DNA of 36,811 bases from CAZPHI01 sp964586425 (GCA_964586425.1 CAZPHI010000020.1:1-36811), one strand, 5' to 3'. Positions 1 to 8,790 are shown, counted from the stretch's first letter. Notes: generated by a model from the sequence alone, not told the origin. Numbers and translations: made by a program.

Positions 1-105
1 AATGTTACTATTAGAAGAGAAATGGGTCGTGACATTGATGGGGCTTGTGGACAATTAAGAAAGAGCTATATGGACGACAGCATAGAAAATCAGGCACAAA
101 GCTGA
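1..105 (+). CDS. rlmN: C-terminal end of RlmN, 23S rRNA (adenine-C2)-methyltransferase (partial)
   Basis: The window opens inside a reading frame whose last 34 residues remain. They include VTIRREMGRDIDGACGQLR, which matches the conserved C-terminus of RlmN, with the Cys in the GACGQL motif. RlmN is a radical SAM enzyme that methylates C2 of A2503 in 23S rRNA and of A37 in some tRNAs. The radical SAM CxxxCxxC core lies upstream of the window and cannot be checked. The order rlmN, prpC, prkC, rsgA, rpe downstream is the standard Firmicute arrangement and supports the call. The stop is TGA at 103-105, 29 bases before prpC. Confidence 0.85.
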   Translation, partial: NVTIRREMGRDIDGACGQLRKSYMDDSIENQAQS

Positions 106-134
106 TTTTTAAATATATATATGGAGGAGCAGAT

Positions 135-854
135 ATGAGAGCATTTGCTATAACTGATGTTGGCTTGTCTAGGAATATGAATCAGGACAGTATATATTGT
201 TCTGAAAAGCCAATTGGTAATCTGCCTAATCTTTTCATTGTTGCCGATGGAATGGGAGGACATAAAGCTGGCGATATGGCATCAAGATATACTATTGAAC
301 AGTTTATTGAGAATGTTATCCAGGATAAGTCAAACAATCCAATTACAATAATCGGTAATGCAATAAAAAAAGTTAATGAACAGCTTGTTATTAAAGCATC
401 AGAATCCGAAGATTATCAGGGTATGGGAACAACTCTTGTTGTAGCCACAATAAGTGAAGGGTTACTGCATATTGCGAATGTGGGAGATAGCAGACTGTAT
501 GTTCTTGGTGAACAGATGAAACAAGTTACACGAGATCATTCACTTGTTGAAGAGATGGTTTTACTTGGAGAAATCGAAAGAAAAGATGCTAGAATGCATG
601 AAAAAAAGAATATTATAACCAGAGCGATAGGTGGTTCTAATAGTGTGATGGCTGATTTCTTCGAAATTGAATTAGGTAAGAAGGACAGAATAATTATGTG
701 TTCTGATGGACTTACTAATATGATTGATGATGATGAAATGCGCATAATAGTTAATAATAGCAGTGATATAGAAGATGCTGCTAAAAAGCTTGTGGAACGA
801 GCTAATAATAATGGTGGAAAGGACAATATATCTGTTATTATTATAGAACCCTAG
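135..854 (+). CDS. prpC: PP2C-family serine/threonine protein phosphatase (PrpC/Stp)
   Basis: This 239-residue metal-dependent phosphatase removes phosphate from Ser/Thr residues modified by the neighbouring PASTA kinase. The PP2C motifs appear in order: NMNQDS near the N-terminus, ADGMGGHKAGD (metal-binding Asp and Gly), GMGTTLV, NVGDSRLY, TRDHSLV, ITRAIG, CSDGLTNM and GGKDNISVI. All the expected metal ligands (the DG and GKDN aspartates) are present. I place the start at the ATG preceded by GGAGGA at 123-128. An upstream in-frame start at 45 would overlap rlmN and add 30 unrelated residues. The protein has no membrane segment and should be cytosolic. It lies 31 bases before prkC, so the two are very likely co-transcribed. 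Confidence 0.95.
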   Translation: MRAFAITDVGLSRNMNQDSIYCSEKPIGNLPNLFIVADGMGGHKAGDMASRYTIEQFIENVIQDKSNNPITIIGNAIKKVNEQLVIKASESEDYQGMGTTLVVATISEGLLHIANVGDSRLYVLGEQMKQVTRDHSLVEEMVLLGEIERKDARMHEKKNIITRAIGGSNSVMADFFEIELGKKDRIIMCSDGLTNMIDDDEMRIIVNNSSDIEDAAKKLVERANNNGGKDNISVIIIEP

Positions 855-885
855 TGAAAAATAATAAGTTGATAAAGGTGAGATT

Positions 886-3090
886 ATGTTAAGAAAAGGT
901 ATGTTTTTAGCGGACAGATACGAGATAATTGACCAGATAGGAACTGGCGGAATGTCTGATGTATACAAAGCGAAGTGTCATAAACTGAACCGTTTTGTTG
1001 CAATCAAGGTATTAAAGAAGGAATTTAGTGAGGATACTAATTTTGTATCAAAGTTCAGAATTGAAGCACAGTCTGCAGCTGGATTGATTCATCCTAATAT
1101 TGTTAATGTATATGATGTTGGAGAAGAAAATGGTATACATTATATTGTTATGGAGTTAGTAGAAGGAATAACATTAAAAAGATACATTGAGAAAAAAGGC
1201 AAACTTGCAAGTAAAGAAGCTGTAAGCATAGCAATTCAGGTAGCACAGGGTATTGAAGCGGCTCATAGTCATCATATTGTCCATAGAGATATTAAGCCTC
1301 AGAATATTATTATATCAAAAGAGGGTAAGGTAAAAGTAACAGATTTTGGTATTGCAAGAGCTGCCTCTTCACAGACAATTAGTTCATCAGCTATGGGATC
1401 AGTGCATTATATCTCACCGGAGCAGGCAAGAGGTGGATATAGTGACGAAAAGAGTGATATATATTCATTCGGTATAACATTATATGAGATGTTAACAGGA
1501 ACAGTTCCTTTTGACGGAGATACTACTGTTGCAGTAGCTGTTCAACATATTCAGGACGAGATTGTTCCACCATCTAAGGTTGTTGATGGAATTCCAATTA
1601 GTGTTGACAAGATAGTAATGAAATGTACACAGAAGAAGACAGACAGAAGATATCAGAATGTAACAGATCTTATTGCAGATCTTAAGAAATCATTAGTAAT
1701 GCCAGATGAAGATTTTGTTAAGATGATTCCTGCATATGCTGCAGTTGATTCACTTGAAGAAACTACTGCTGAAGCAGCAGAACCAGCGGCAGAACCTGAG
1801 TTGAAGATGGAATATGCAGCTGGTGGAAGTCTTAGCGATGATATTCTACTAGATGATGATGATCTATTAGATGATGAAGATTATGATGATGAAGACCATG
1901 ATAATCCAGAGATTCTTAATGAGGATGATGATGAATCAGGAGATATAGAGGATGCTCCTAATGAGAAGCTTGATAAGATTGTTAAGTGGATTGGAGTAGG
2001 AATCATAGCTGTAATTGTTCTTATAGCTATATTTGTAGTTGTCAAGGTTGTCTCATCAGGAAAAAAATCAAATAATGAACAGACAACATCATCAAGTACT
2101 TCTGCAAATAATGGAAGTACAGTTGCAGGTTCAACAGTAGATACATCTAATTGGATTACAGTACCAGATGTTCTAGGAAAGACAGAAGAAGAAGCTAAAA
2201 AAGAACTTAATGCACTTGGCATAGGTTATAAGAGTACAAAGCAGCCTTCAGATACAGTCGCAGCAGGTAAAGTAATATCACAGAGTACTAAGGGTGGTAC
2301 AAAGATTGCACCTAATTCTACTATTACATTATCAATTAGCGAAGGAACGTCAACATTCGCATTGAAGAGCGTAGTTGGTTCTACAGAAGAGGAAGCTACT
2401 ACAATTCTTAAGAATCTTGGACTAAAGGTTAATATTGAATATGAGTGGAATACTTCAGTTGCCCAATATAATGTAATTAGTCAGACGCCTGTAGCTAATT
2501 CAACAGTTAAAACAGGAGATACAGTTAAGATTGTAGTAAGCCGTGGAGAACAGAATGTTAAAGTTGCAGTGCCTAACCTTTTAGGAAAGACTGAAAGCGA
2601 AGCTAATCAGGCATTAGATGCTGTTGGATTAAAGTCTAGTGTTGCAGCTGGTCAGTATAGTACAACTGTTGCAGAAGGAAAGATTATCAGTCAGAATTAT
2701 TTAGAAGGAACAATGCTTGATAAAGGTTCAACAGTAACAATTACTATCAGTCTTGGCAAAGAGAATACTGAGAAGGCTGTACCTAATGTTGTTGGTAAGA
2801 CTCGTACAGAGGCTAAGAAGACATTGGAGGCAGCGGGATTTAAGGTAGAGATGACAGATGAAAATTCATCTACAGTTGCATCAGGCAATGTAATCAGTCA
2901 ATCGGCTACAACGGCTCTAGATGGTGCAACAATTAAAATTGTTGTAAGTAGTGGACCTAAGGACGCGGATAAGGATAATAACTCAGGCGGCAATAGTGGT
3001 AATACAGGAGATGGCAGCAATACTGGCGGTGGTAGTAATACAGGAGACGGTAGTGATGGCAAAGTTCCTGCATCTGACAACAATAACTAG
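886..3090 (+). CDS. prkC: PASTA-domain serine/threonine protein kinase (PrkC/Stk)
   Basis: This is a 734-residue membrane kinase that senses cell-wall material. Residues 1-270 are a Hanks-type kinase with the Gly loop GTGGMSDVYKAK, VAIKVLKK, catalytic HRDIKPQN, DFGIARA and the activation-loop exit GSVHYISPEQARG. A very acidic Asp/Glu linker lies at about residues 318-352. One transmembrane helix follows at about 368-391. Four PASTA repeats lie outside the membrane, starting near residues 423, 490, 560 and 632, each with a VPNVVGKT-like motif (the second is divergent, ALKSVVGST). The last ~40 residues are a Gly/Asn/Ser/Asp-rich tail. Known targets in relatives are cell-division, wall and translation factors. 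It is paired with prpC upstream and is followed 16 bases later by rsgA. RBS AAAGGTGAG precedes the ATG. Confidence 0.96.
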   Translation: MLRKGMFLADRYEIIDQIGTGGMSDVYKAKCHKLNRFVAIKVLKKEFSEDTNFVSKFRIEAQSAAGLIHPNIVNVYDVGEENGIHYIVMELVEGITLKRYIEKKGKLASKEAVSIAIQVAQGIEAAHSHHIVHRDIKPQNIIISKEGKVKVTDFGIARAASSQTISSSAMGSVHYISPEQARGGYSDEKSDIYSFGITLYEMLTGTVPFDGDTTVAVAVQHIQDEIVPPSKVVDGIPISVDKIVMKCTQKKTDRRYQNVTDLIADLKKSLVMPDEDFVKMIPAYAAVDSLEETTAEAAEPAAEPELKMEYAAGGSLSDDILLDDDDLLDDEDYDDEDHDNPEILNEDDDESGDIEDAPNEKLDKIVKWIGVGIIAVIVLIAIFVVVKVVSSGKKSNNEQTTSSSTSANNGSTVAGSTVDTSNWITVPDVLGKTEEEAKKELNALGIGYKSTKQPSDTVAAGKVISQSTKGGTKIAPNSTITLSISEGTSTFALKSVVGSTEEEATTILKNLGLKVNIEYEWNTSVAQYNVISQTPVANSTVKTGDTVKIVVSRGEQNVKVAVPNLLGKTESEANQALDAVGLKSSVAAGQYSTTVAEGKIISQNYLEGTMLDKGSTVTITISLGKENTEKAVPNVVGKTRTEAKKTLEAAGFKVEMTDENSSTVASGNVISQSATTALDGATIKIVVSSGPKDADKDNNSGGNSGNTGDGSNTGGGSNTGDGSDGKVPASDNNN

Positions 3091-3106
3091 AGTATAGGAT
3101 TAATTA

Positions 3107-3988
3107 ATGCAAGGTAAAATAATAAAAGGAATCGCAGGTTTTTATTATGTTCATGTAGAACAAAAAGGAACCTACGAGTGTAAAGCGAAAGGTGTCTTTC
3201 GAAAACGTAATATAAAGCCTCTTGTGGGTGATAATGTTGAGATAGACATAATAGATGAAACAAAATTTCTCGGTAATATAGTTGATATATTGCCGAGAAA
3301 TAATTGTTTAATAAGACCTGCAGTAGCTAATATAGACCAGGCTGTTATAATATTCGCAGCTACTAAGCCAGATCCTAACTTTGGATTACTTGGTCGTTTT
3401 TTGGTTATGATGAATAAGCAGGATATAGATACAATTGTATGTTTTAATAAGTGCGATCTTGTTGATGAAGAGTATGTTGACAAGATGAATGCTGACTTCA
3501 AGAACAGTAGATGCAAAATCATCTATACAACCACTACAACTAGTGACGGAATTGATGATCTTAAGAAGATACTTAATGGCAAAACAACAGTACTAGCTGG
3601 ACCTTCAGGAGTTGGTAAATCCACAATTACTAATATGCTCTTGACTGATATAACAGTTGAGACTGGCTCAATCAGTGAGAAAATAGGTCGAGGAAAGCAT
3701 ACAACACGTCATTCAGAGATATTCAATATAGGAAAAGATACCTATATATTTGATACACCAGGCTTTACTTCATTATATATTACTGATATGGAATGTGATG
3801 AATTGAGATATTATTATGATGAATTTCAGGAATATGAAGGTCAGTGCAGATTCAATGGGTGCGTGCATGTTAACGAACCTAATTGTAAAGTAAAAGAAGC
3901 AGTAGAAGCTGGTCTTATAAGTAAGTTAAGATATGATACCTATATAGAATTATATAATGAGCTAAAAGATAAGAAAAAGTATAATTAA
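3107..3988 (+). CDS. rsgA: Ribosome small-subunit-dependent GTPase RsgA
   Basis: This is a 293-residue circularly permuted GTPase that acts in late 30S subunit maturation. An N-terminal OB-fold occupies about residues 1-70. The G motifs come in permuted order: NKCDLV (G4) first, then the P-loop GPSGVGKST, then the threonine-rich switch region GRGKHTTRH, then DTPGFTSL (G3). A C-terminal zinc finger has the pattern CRFNGC-VH-(x)5-C. The length is normal for the family. It sits between prkC and rpe, as in many Firmicutes, with 11 bases to rpe. The RBS before the ATG is weak (AGGAT), so translation may depend on upstream ribosomes. Confidence 0.96.
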   Translation: MQGKIIKGIAGFYYVHVEQKGTYECKAKGVFRKRNIKPLVGDNVEIDIIDETKFLGNIVDILPRNNCLIRPAVANIDQAVIIFAATKPDPNFGLLGRFLVMMNKQDIDTIVCFNKCDLVDEEYVDKMNADFKNSRCKIIYTTTTTSDGIDDLKKILNGKTTVLAGPSGVGKSTITNMLLTDITVETGSISEKIGRGKHTTRHSEIFNIGKDTYIFDTPGFTSLYITDMECDELRYYYDEFQEYEGQCRFNGCVHVNEPNCKVKEAVEAGLISKLRYDTYIELYNELKDKKKYN

Positions 3989-3999
3989 AGGAGATTGTT

Positions 4000-4656
4000 A
4001 TGACTATATTATCACCATCACTTTTGTCGGCGGATTTTACTGTGCTTGGCGAAGAGATAGAGAAGATAGATAAAGCTGGTGCGCAGTATATGCATCTTGA
4101 TGTAATGGATGGAATGTTTGTACCTAATATATCTTATGGAATACCAGTTATCAAATCAATTAGAAAAGCTACAACTAAAGTATTCGATGTGCATCTTATG
4201 ATTAATGAACCAATAAGATATATTGATGAATTCGTTAAAGCAGGTGCAGATATCATTACTGTACATGTGGAAGCATGTTCTGATGTTATTGCAACGCTTA
4301 ACAAAATCAAAGCACATGGCGTCAAAGCAGCAATTACTCTTAATCCAGACACACCATTAAAAGCAATAACACCGTATCTATCGATGGTTGATATGGTATT
4401 GGTAATGAGCGTTAATCCTGGATTTGGTGGACAGAAGTTCATACCAGGAGCATTGGACAAGCTCAAAGAACTTAAAACATTGAAAGCAGATAATAATTAT
4501 AATTATGACATAGAGATAGATGGCGGAGTTAATATTGATAACCTTCCATCAGTAATTGAAGCAGGTGCTAATATTGTAGTAGCTGGTTCAGCAGTATTCT
4601 CAGGTGATTCAGTAGCTAACACAAAGAAAATTCTTGAGATAATGAGTGCGTGGTAG
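4000..4656 (+). CDS. rpe: Ribulose-phosphate 3-epimerase
   Basis: This 218-residue TIM-barrel enzyme interconverts D-ribulose 5-phosphate and D-xylulose 5-phosphate in the pentose phosphate pathway. Family motifs are SPSLLSADF, HLDVMDGMFVPN (metal-binding His and catalytic Asp), DVHLMI, VNPGFGGQKF (phosphate-binding loop) and EIDGGVN (second catalytic Asp). The RBS is AAAGGAG, with the ATG 7 bases further on. It closes the rlmN-to-rpe operon and is followed by an intrinsic terminator. The thiN gene that often follows rpe in Firmicutes is absent here. Confidence 0.97.
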   Translation: MTILSPSLLSADFTVLGEEIEKIDKAGAQYMHLDVMDGMFVPNISYGIPVIKSIRKATTKVFDVHLMINEPIRYIDEFVKAGADIITVHVEACSDVIATLNKIKAHGVKAAITLNPDTPLKAITPYLSMVDMVLVMSVNPGFGGQKFIPGALDKLKELKTLKADNNYNYDIEIDGGVNIDNLPSVIEAGANIVVAGSAVFSGDSVANTKKILEIMSAW

Positions 4657-4687
4657 GCACGGCATATAATTAGATAGCAATATAAGG

Positions 4688-4730
4688 ATGCAGTATGAGC
4701 TGGAAAATGCTTATGCTGCATTTTTGTTGT
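4688..4730 (+). terminator. Intrinsic terminator after rpe
   Basis: A 13-bp stem (4688-4700 with 4709-4721, two G-T wobbles) encloses an 8-base loop and is followed by TTTTGTTGT. It separates the rpe operon from the fatty-acid operon promoter, which begins about 30 bases downstream. Confidence 0.85.
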
Positions 4731-4739
4731 GTAAAAAAC

Positions 4740-4756
4740 ATTTTGATACTCAAAAT
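4740..4756. promoter_or_regulatory. FabT-type operator 1, upstream of the fab promoter
   Basis: ATTTTGA-TAC-TCAAAAT is a perfect 7-3-7 palindrome ending 5 bases before the -35 box. The TTTGA-N3-TCAAA core is the known recognition pattern of FabT, a MarR-family repressor of fatty-acid synthesis in streptococci and lactococci. That FabT or a relative binds here is inferred. Confidence 0.75.
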
Positions 4757-4761
4757 AGTTC

Positions 4762-4790
4762 TTGACAAAGACACGCTACTATAATATACT
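4762..4790 (+). promoter_or_regulatory. Sigma-A promoter of the fatty-acid operon
   Basis: TTGACA (4762-4767) and TATACT (4785-4790) are separated by exactly 17 bases. The -35 box is a perfect consensus match. The promoter lies between two FabT-type palindromes, and transcription should start at about 4797, just before the second one. A repressor bound to either or both would block polymerase. Confidence 0.85.
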
Positions 4791-4800
4791 ACAAAAAGTA

Positions 4801-4815
4801 GTTTGAATATCAAAC
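4801..4815. promoter_or_regulatory. FabT-type operator 2, at the fab transcription start
   Basis: GTTTGA-ATA-TCAAAC is a perfect 6-3-6 palindrome starting 10 bases after the -10 box, so it overlaps the expected transcription start. Its centre is 60 bases from that of operator 1. This is a classical repressor position. Confidence 0.78.
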
Positions 4816-4870
4816 AATAAGAACATCAAATCAATAAGTGCTTTTGCAAAAAAGAAGAATGTGGAGAGAT

Positions 4871-5818
4871 ATGTTAATTAAAGTCACAGGAACAGGAGCG
4901 TATACTCCTAAAAGAATAGTTACTAATAAAGAACTTGAGGCGATAGTTGATACAAGTGATGAATGGATTAGTTCAAGGACAGGAATAAAAGAAAGACATA
5001 TAGCAGATAAAGAATCAGAGAGTGTATGTACAATGGCTGCAGAGGCAGCGATGGCAGCAATTAAGTCATCTAATATAGATGCAGCTAACATAGATATGAT
5101 TATTACCGCTACATCATCGAGCGATACAACATTTCCATCATGCGCCTGCGTGATTCAAAAAGAGATAGGTGCAGTTAATGCCGTATGTTTTGATGTTAGT
5201 GCAGCATGTTCTGGTTTTATATATGCAATGAGTATTGCAAGCGCGTATATGATTAGCGGTATCTATAAGAATATATTGCTGATTGGCTCTGAGAAACTAT
5301 CATCAAAGCTTGACTGGAAAGACAGAGGTACATGCGTATTGTTTGGCGATGGAGCAGGTGCAGTTATGCTGCAGACTGTAGTCAATGATACAATGACAAC
5401 TAAGATTAAGAATAATATGCTTTGCAATCTGCAAAGTGATGGCAGCAAGAATGATGTATTGGTTTGCAGAGATTATATAACGATGAATGGACAGGAAGTA
5501 TTCAAATTCGCTGTTAAGAAGGTACCTGAAAGTATTGAAGATACACTTAATCAAGCTAAGCTTGAGAGAGATGATGTCAAATATTACATATTGCATCAGG
5601 CTAATGAAAGAATAATTCAAAGTGTTGCAAAAAGACTTGATGAACCGATAGAAAAATTCCCAATGAATCTGTCGGAATATGGTAACACATCTGCAGCAAG
5701 TATCCCAATTCTTTTGAACGAATTGGCAGTCAATGGAAAGCTTTTGGAAGGAGACATACTTGTTATGTCGGGATTTGGAGCAGGACTTACATGGGGAAGC
5801 CTTGTATTAAGTTGGTAG
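4871..5818 (+). CDS. fabH: Beta-ketoacyl-ACP synthase III
   Basis: This 315-residue condensing enzyme starts fatty-acid synthesis by joining acetyl-CoA (or a branched acyl-CoA) to malonyl-ACP. The Cys-His-Asn triad is complete: Cys113 in VSAACSGF, His242 in ILHQANERI and Asn272 in YGNTSAASIP. The start is the ATG after GGAGAG (4863-4868). An in-frame GTG at 4838 would add 11 residues but lacks a good RBS. It is the first gene of an eleven-gene fatty-acid operon and is expressed from the FabT-flanked promoter. It is followed by acpP after 61 bases. Confidence 0.97.
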   Translation: MLIKVTGTGAYTPKRIVTNKELEAIVDTSDEWISSRTGIKERHIADKESESVCTMAAEAAMAAIKSSNIDAANIDMIITATSSSDTTFPSCACVIQKEIGAVNAVCFDVSAACSGFIYAMSIASAYMISGIYKNILLIGSEKLSSKLDWKDRGTCVLFGDGAGAVMLQTVVNDTMTTKIKNNMLCNLQSDGSKNDVLVCRDYITMNGQEVFKFAVKKVPESIEDTLNQAKLERDDVKYYILHQANERIIQSVAKRLDEPIEKFPMNLSEYGNTSAASIPILLNELAVNGKLLEGDILVMSGFGAGLTWGSLVLSW

Positions 5819-5879
5819 TATTAGCAAAGCTATTACACATATATTAAAATAAGTATTGATTAAAAGGAGAAAACATATT

Positions 5880-6113
5880 ATGTTAGAGAAGATGAAAGAA
5901 ATTATATCAGAGCAGTTGAATATCGAGGCAGGAGATATCAAAGCCGAATCAAAATTCAAAGATGATTTAGGAGCAGATTCACTCGATTTATTCGAATTAG
6001 TAATGGCATTAGAAGATGAATATAGTGTAGAGATTCCACCTGAAGATTTAGAGAAGATGTTAACAGTACAGGATGTAATGAACTACCTTAAAGCTAAAGG
6101 CGTACAGGAATAA
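5880..6113 (+). CDS. acpP: Acyl carrier protein
   Basis: This small acidic 77-residue protein carries growing acyl chains on a 4'-phosphopantetheine arm. The attachment residue is Ser34 in GADSLDLFELVM. The length and four-helix pattern are normal. The start is the ATG after AAAAGGAGA. An in-frame upstream start at 5856 would add 8 basic residues atypical of an ACP. It lies between fabH and fabK, and its product is the substrate carrier for every enzyme in this operon. The AcpS enzyme that adds the arm is not encoded in the window. Confidence 0.97.
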   Translation: MLEKMKEIISEQLNIEAGDIKAESKFKDDLGADSLDLFELVMALEDEYSVEIPPEDLEKMLTVQDVMNYLKAKGVQE

Positions 6114-6142
6114 AACACTAGATATAATTGGAGGAAATTATA

Positions 6143-7081
6143 ATGAGGACCAGAGTAACAGAGATTCTGGGAATTGAATACCCTATAATTCAGGGAGGTA
6201 TGGCATGGGTTGCGAATGCCAGCCTTTCAGGTAATGTTTCAAAAGCTGGCGGAATTGGCTTTATAGGTGCAGCTAATGCACCTGCTGATGTTGTAAGAGA
6301 AGAAATCAGAAAAGCAAAGCAGATAACAGACAAACCAGTTGGTGTTAATATTATGCTTTTAAGTCAGTATGCTGATGAGATAGCTAAAGTTGTTGTTGAA
6401 GAAGGCGTAACAGCAGTAACAACTGGTGCAGGTAATCCGGCCAAATACATGGATATGTGGAAAGCAGCCGGTATCAAGGTTATTCCTGTAGTAGCGTCTG
6501 TAGCTCTTGCACGAATGATGGAAAGATGCGGCGCTGATGCTGTAGTTGCAGAGGGAATGGAGTCTGGTGGACATATTGGTGCACAGACAACAATGACACT
6601 TGTTCCACAGGTTGTTGATGCAGTTTCGATACCAGTTATAGCAGCTGGTGGAATTGGAGATGGCAGAGGAATGGCAGCGGCATTAATGCTTGGTGCTGAA
6701 GCTGTTCAGATAGGAACACGCTTTGTGGTAGCAAAAGAATCAACAGTACATCAGAATTACAAAGATAGAATAATTGCAGCAAAGGATATTGATTCTGAGA
6801 TTACAGGAACATCTGTTGGACATCCGATACGTTCTCTTAGAAATCAAATGACAAGAAAATATCTTACGTTGGAAAAAGAAGGAGTACCTTTTGAGGAACT
6901 CGAACTTATGACTCTTGGAGCACTGCGTAAAGCAGTTGTTGAAGGAGATGTTAAGAATGGTACAGTAATGGCAGGACAGATTGCTGGACTTATCAAAAAA
7001 GAGCAGACCTGTAAAGAGATAATTGAAGAAATCATGAGTGAAGCTAAGGCTGTTTATAATGAAAGGGCAGGATTATTCTAA
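6143..7081 (+). CDS. fabK: FMN-dependent enoyl-ACP reductase II
   Basis: This 312-residue flavoprotein catalyses the last, NAD(P)H-dependent reduction of each elongation cycle. FabK is the triclosan-insensitive alternative to FabI. The TIM-barrel FMN-binding pattern is visible: YPIIQGGMAWVANASL at the N-terminus, GGIGFIGAANAP, GHIGAQTTMTLVPQV, AGGIGDGRGMAAAL and GAEAVQIGTRFV. The start is the ATG after TTGGAGG. A TTG at 6128 was rejected because it would place the RBS inside the gene. The gene overlaps fabD by one base (TAATG), indicating translational coupling. A second, more distant paralogue lies at the end of the operon (14296-15378). Confidence 0.95.
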   Translation: MRTRVTEILGIEYPIIQGGMAWVANASLSGNVSKAGGIGFIGAANAPADVVREEIRKAKQITDKPVGVNIMLLSQYADEIAKVVVEEGVTAVTTGAGNPAKYMDMWKAAGIKVIPVVASVALARMMERCGADAVVAEGMESGGHIGAQTTMTLVPQVVDAVSIPVIAAGGIGDGRGMAAALMLGAEAVQIGTRFVVAKESTVHQNYKDRIIAAKDIDSEITGTSVGHPIRSLRNQMTRKYLTLEKEGVPFEELELMTLGALRKAVVEGDVKNGTVMAGQIAGLIKKEQTCKEIIEEIMSEAKAVYNERAGLF

Positions 7082-8004
7082 TGAAAAAGACAGTATATAT
7101 GTTCCCAGGACAGGGTGCACAGTATATGGGTATGGCTAGAGATTTCTATGATAATGAAGAAATCTGCAGAGAAGTTTTTAGAGATGCTGGAGAAGCCGCA
7201 GAACTTGATCTGGAAGATTTGGTCTTTAATAACAATGATCGTTTGGATAAAACTGAATATACTCAGATTGCTATTCTTACAGCAGAACTTGCAATTCTTG
7301 AAGTACTAAAGGCAAAAGGATTAAAATCGGATGCTAATATAGGTTTGAGTCTTGGTGAGTATGCAGCTTTAGTAGCTTCAGGGGTGTTAGACGCTAAATC
7401 AGCATGTAAGGTGGTAAGACAGCGTGGAATATTGATGGAACATACTGTAGAAGCTGGAAAGGGTGCGATGTCAGCAGTTCTTGCCATGGATAAAGAAGCG
7501 ATTGAAGAGACAATTGCTAAGGTAGATGGAATTGTTGGAGTAGCCAATTATAATTGCCCTGGTCAGATTGTTATATCAGGTGAAAAGAATGCTGTAGCAA
7601 AAGCTGGAGAATTACTTGCCACGGCTGGAGCAAAGAGAGTAATACCACTTAATGTAAGCGGTCCTTTCCATTCACCTATGTTAAAGCCAGCTGGTGATAG
7701 TCTGGGTAAGGTTTTAGAAGAAGTAAGTATCAATACTCCTACAACACCGTATCTAAGCAATTATACAGCAGACTACGTCACATCAGATTCTAACGCCGAT
7801 ACAATTAAGGATTTGTTGTGCAGACAGGTTTATTCACCGGTTCGTTTTCAACAGTCAATTGAAAGGTTAATAAGTGACGGCTATGAAACATTTATCGAGA
7901 TAGGACCAGGACGTACACTTAGCGCATTTGTGAAGAAGATTAACAGGAATGTCGAGATAATTAATATAGAGCATTATGATGATTTGGGAAAGCTGGGGAT
8001 ATAA
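7081..8004 (+). CDS. fabD: Malonyl-CoA:ACP transacylase
   Basis: This 307-residue enzyme transfers malonyl groups from CoA to ACP, supplying the elongation substrate. Motifs include FPGQGAQYMGMA near the N-terminus, the nucleophile Ser90 in GLSLGEYAAL, VRQRG (Arg that contacts the malonyl carboxylate) and the catalytic His in GPFHSPML. The usual GHSLGE elbow is GLSLGE here, but the Ser, Gly and Glu are retained. The gene is joined to fabK and fabG by one-base TAATG overlaps on both sides, so the three are likely translated in step. Confidence 0.96.
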   Translation: MKKTVYMFPGQGAQYMGMARDFYDNEEICREVFRDAGEAAELDLEDLVFNNNDRLDKTEYTQIAILTAELAILEVLKAKGLKSDANIGLSLGEYAALVASGVLDAKSACKVVRQRGILMEHTVEAGKGAMSAVLAMDKEAIEETIAKVDGIVGVANYNCPGQIVISGEKNAVAKAGELLATAGAKRVIPLNVSGPFHSPMLKPAGDSLGKVLEEVSINTPTTPYLSNYTADYVTSDSNADTIKDLLCRQVYSPVRFQQSIERLISDGYETFIEIGPGRTLSAFVKKINRNVEIINIEHYDDLGKLGI

Positions 8005-8756
8005 TGGATAATCAAGAAAAGAGATGTAAAGTTGCAGTTGTCACAGGAGCTGGCAGAGGAATTGGCAGAGCTATTGCTATTCAGCTGGCAAAGCAAGGCA
8101 ATCTTGTAATTGTTAATTATAATGGCAGCAAAGCAAAGGCTGAGGCTGTAGTTGAAGAGATTAAGAATATGGGTGGCAATGCAGCTGCATATGGATGTAA
8201 TGTATCTGATTATGATGCAGCAAAAGCAATGTTTGACTGGGTAATAAAGGAATATGGCTCAATTGATATTCTTGTTAATAATGCAGGAATTACAAGAGAT
8301 ATGCTTATACTAAAGATGACAGAGGATGATTTTGACAGTGTTATTGCTACTAATCTTAAGGGTGCATATAACTGTATAAAGCATGTTACGAGACAGATGT
8401 TAAGTCAGAAATCAGGAAGAATCATTAATATGTCATCAGTAGTTGGACTTTCAGGCAATGCAGGACAGATTAATTATTCAGCAAGTAAGGCGGGCGTAAT
8501 TGGTCTTACAAAGTCAGCCGCTAAAGAATTAGGAAGCAGAGGAATAACTGTTAATGCAGTTGCTCCAGGATATATAGATACGGATATGACAAAGGTACTT
8601 CCAGATAAAATCAAAGAAGAGATAATATCACAGATTCCATTAAGAAGAATGGGAGTAGATGAAGATGTTGCAAAGCTTGTAGCATTCTTAGCATCAGACA
8701 ATGCATCATATATTACCGGACAGGTAATATCAGTTGATGGTGGTATGCATATATAA
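8004..8756 (+). CDS. fabG: 3-oxoacyl-ACP reductase
   Basis: This 250-residue short-chain dehydrogenase/reductase performs the first, NADPH-dependent reduction in the elongation cycle. The Rossmann glycine motif TGAGRGIGRAIA lies at the N-terminus, followed by NNAGITRD, a catalytic Ser in NMSSVVGLSGN and the Tyr158-x3-Lys162 pair in YSASK. The C-terminal SVDGGMHI end is typical of FabG. The length matches the family. The gene starts within the fabD stop (TAATG) and is followed by fabF after 34 bases. Confidence 0.97.
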   Translation: MDNQEKRCKVAVVTGAGRGIGRAIAIQLAKQGNLVIVNYNGSKAKAEAVVEEIKNMGGNAAAYGCNVSDYDAAKAMFDWVIKEYGSIDILVNNAGITRDMLILKMTEDDFDSVIATNLKGAYNCIKHVTRQMLSQKSGRIINMSSVVGLSGNAGQINYSASKAGVIGLTKSAAKELGSRGITVNAVAPGYIDTDMTKVLPDKIKEEIISQIPLRRMGVDEDVAKLVAFLASDNASYITGQVISVDGGMHI

Positions 8757-8790
8757 TACATATAAGTAAACAATGGAAATGAGGAAAGAT

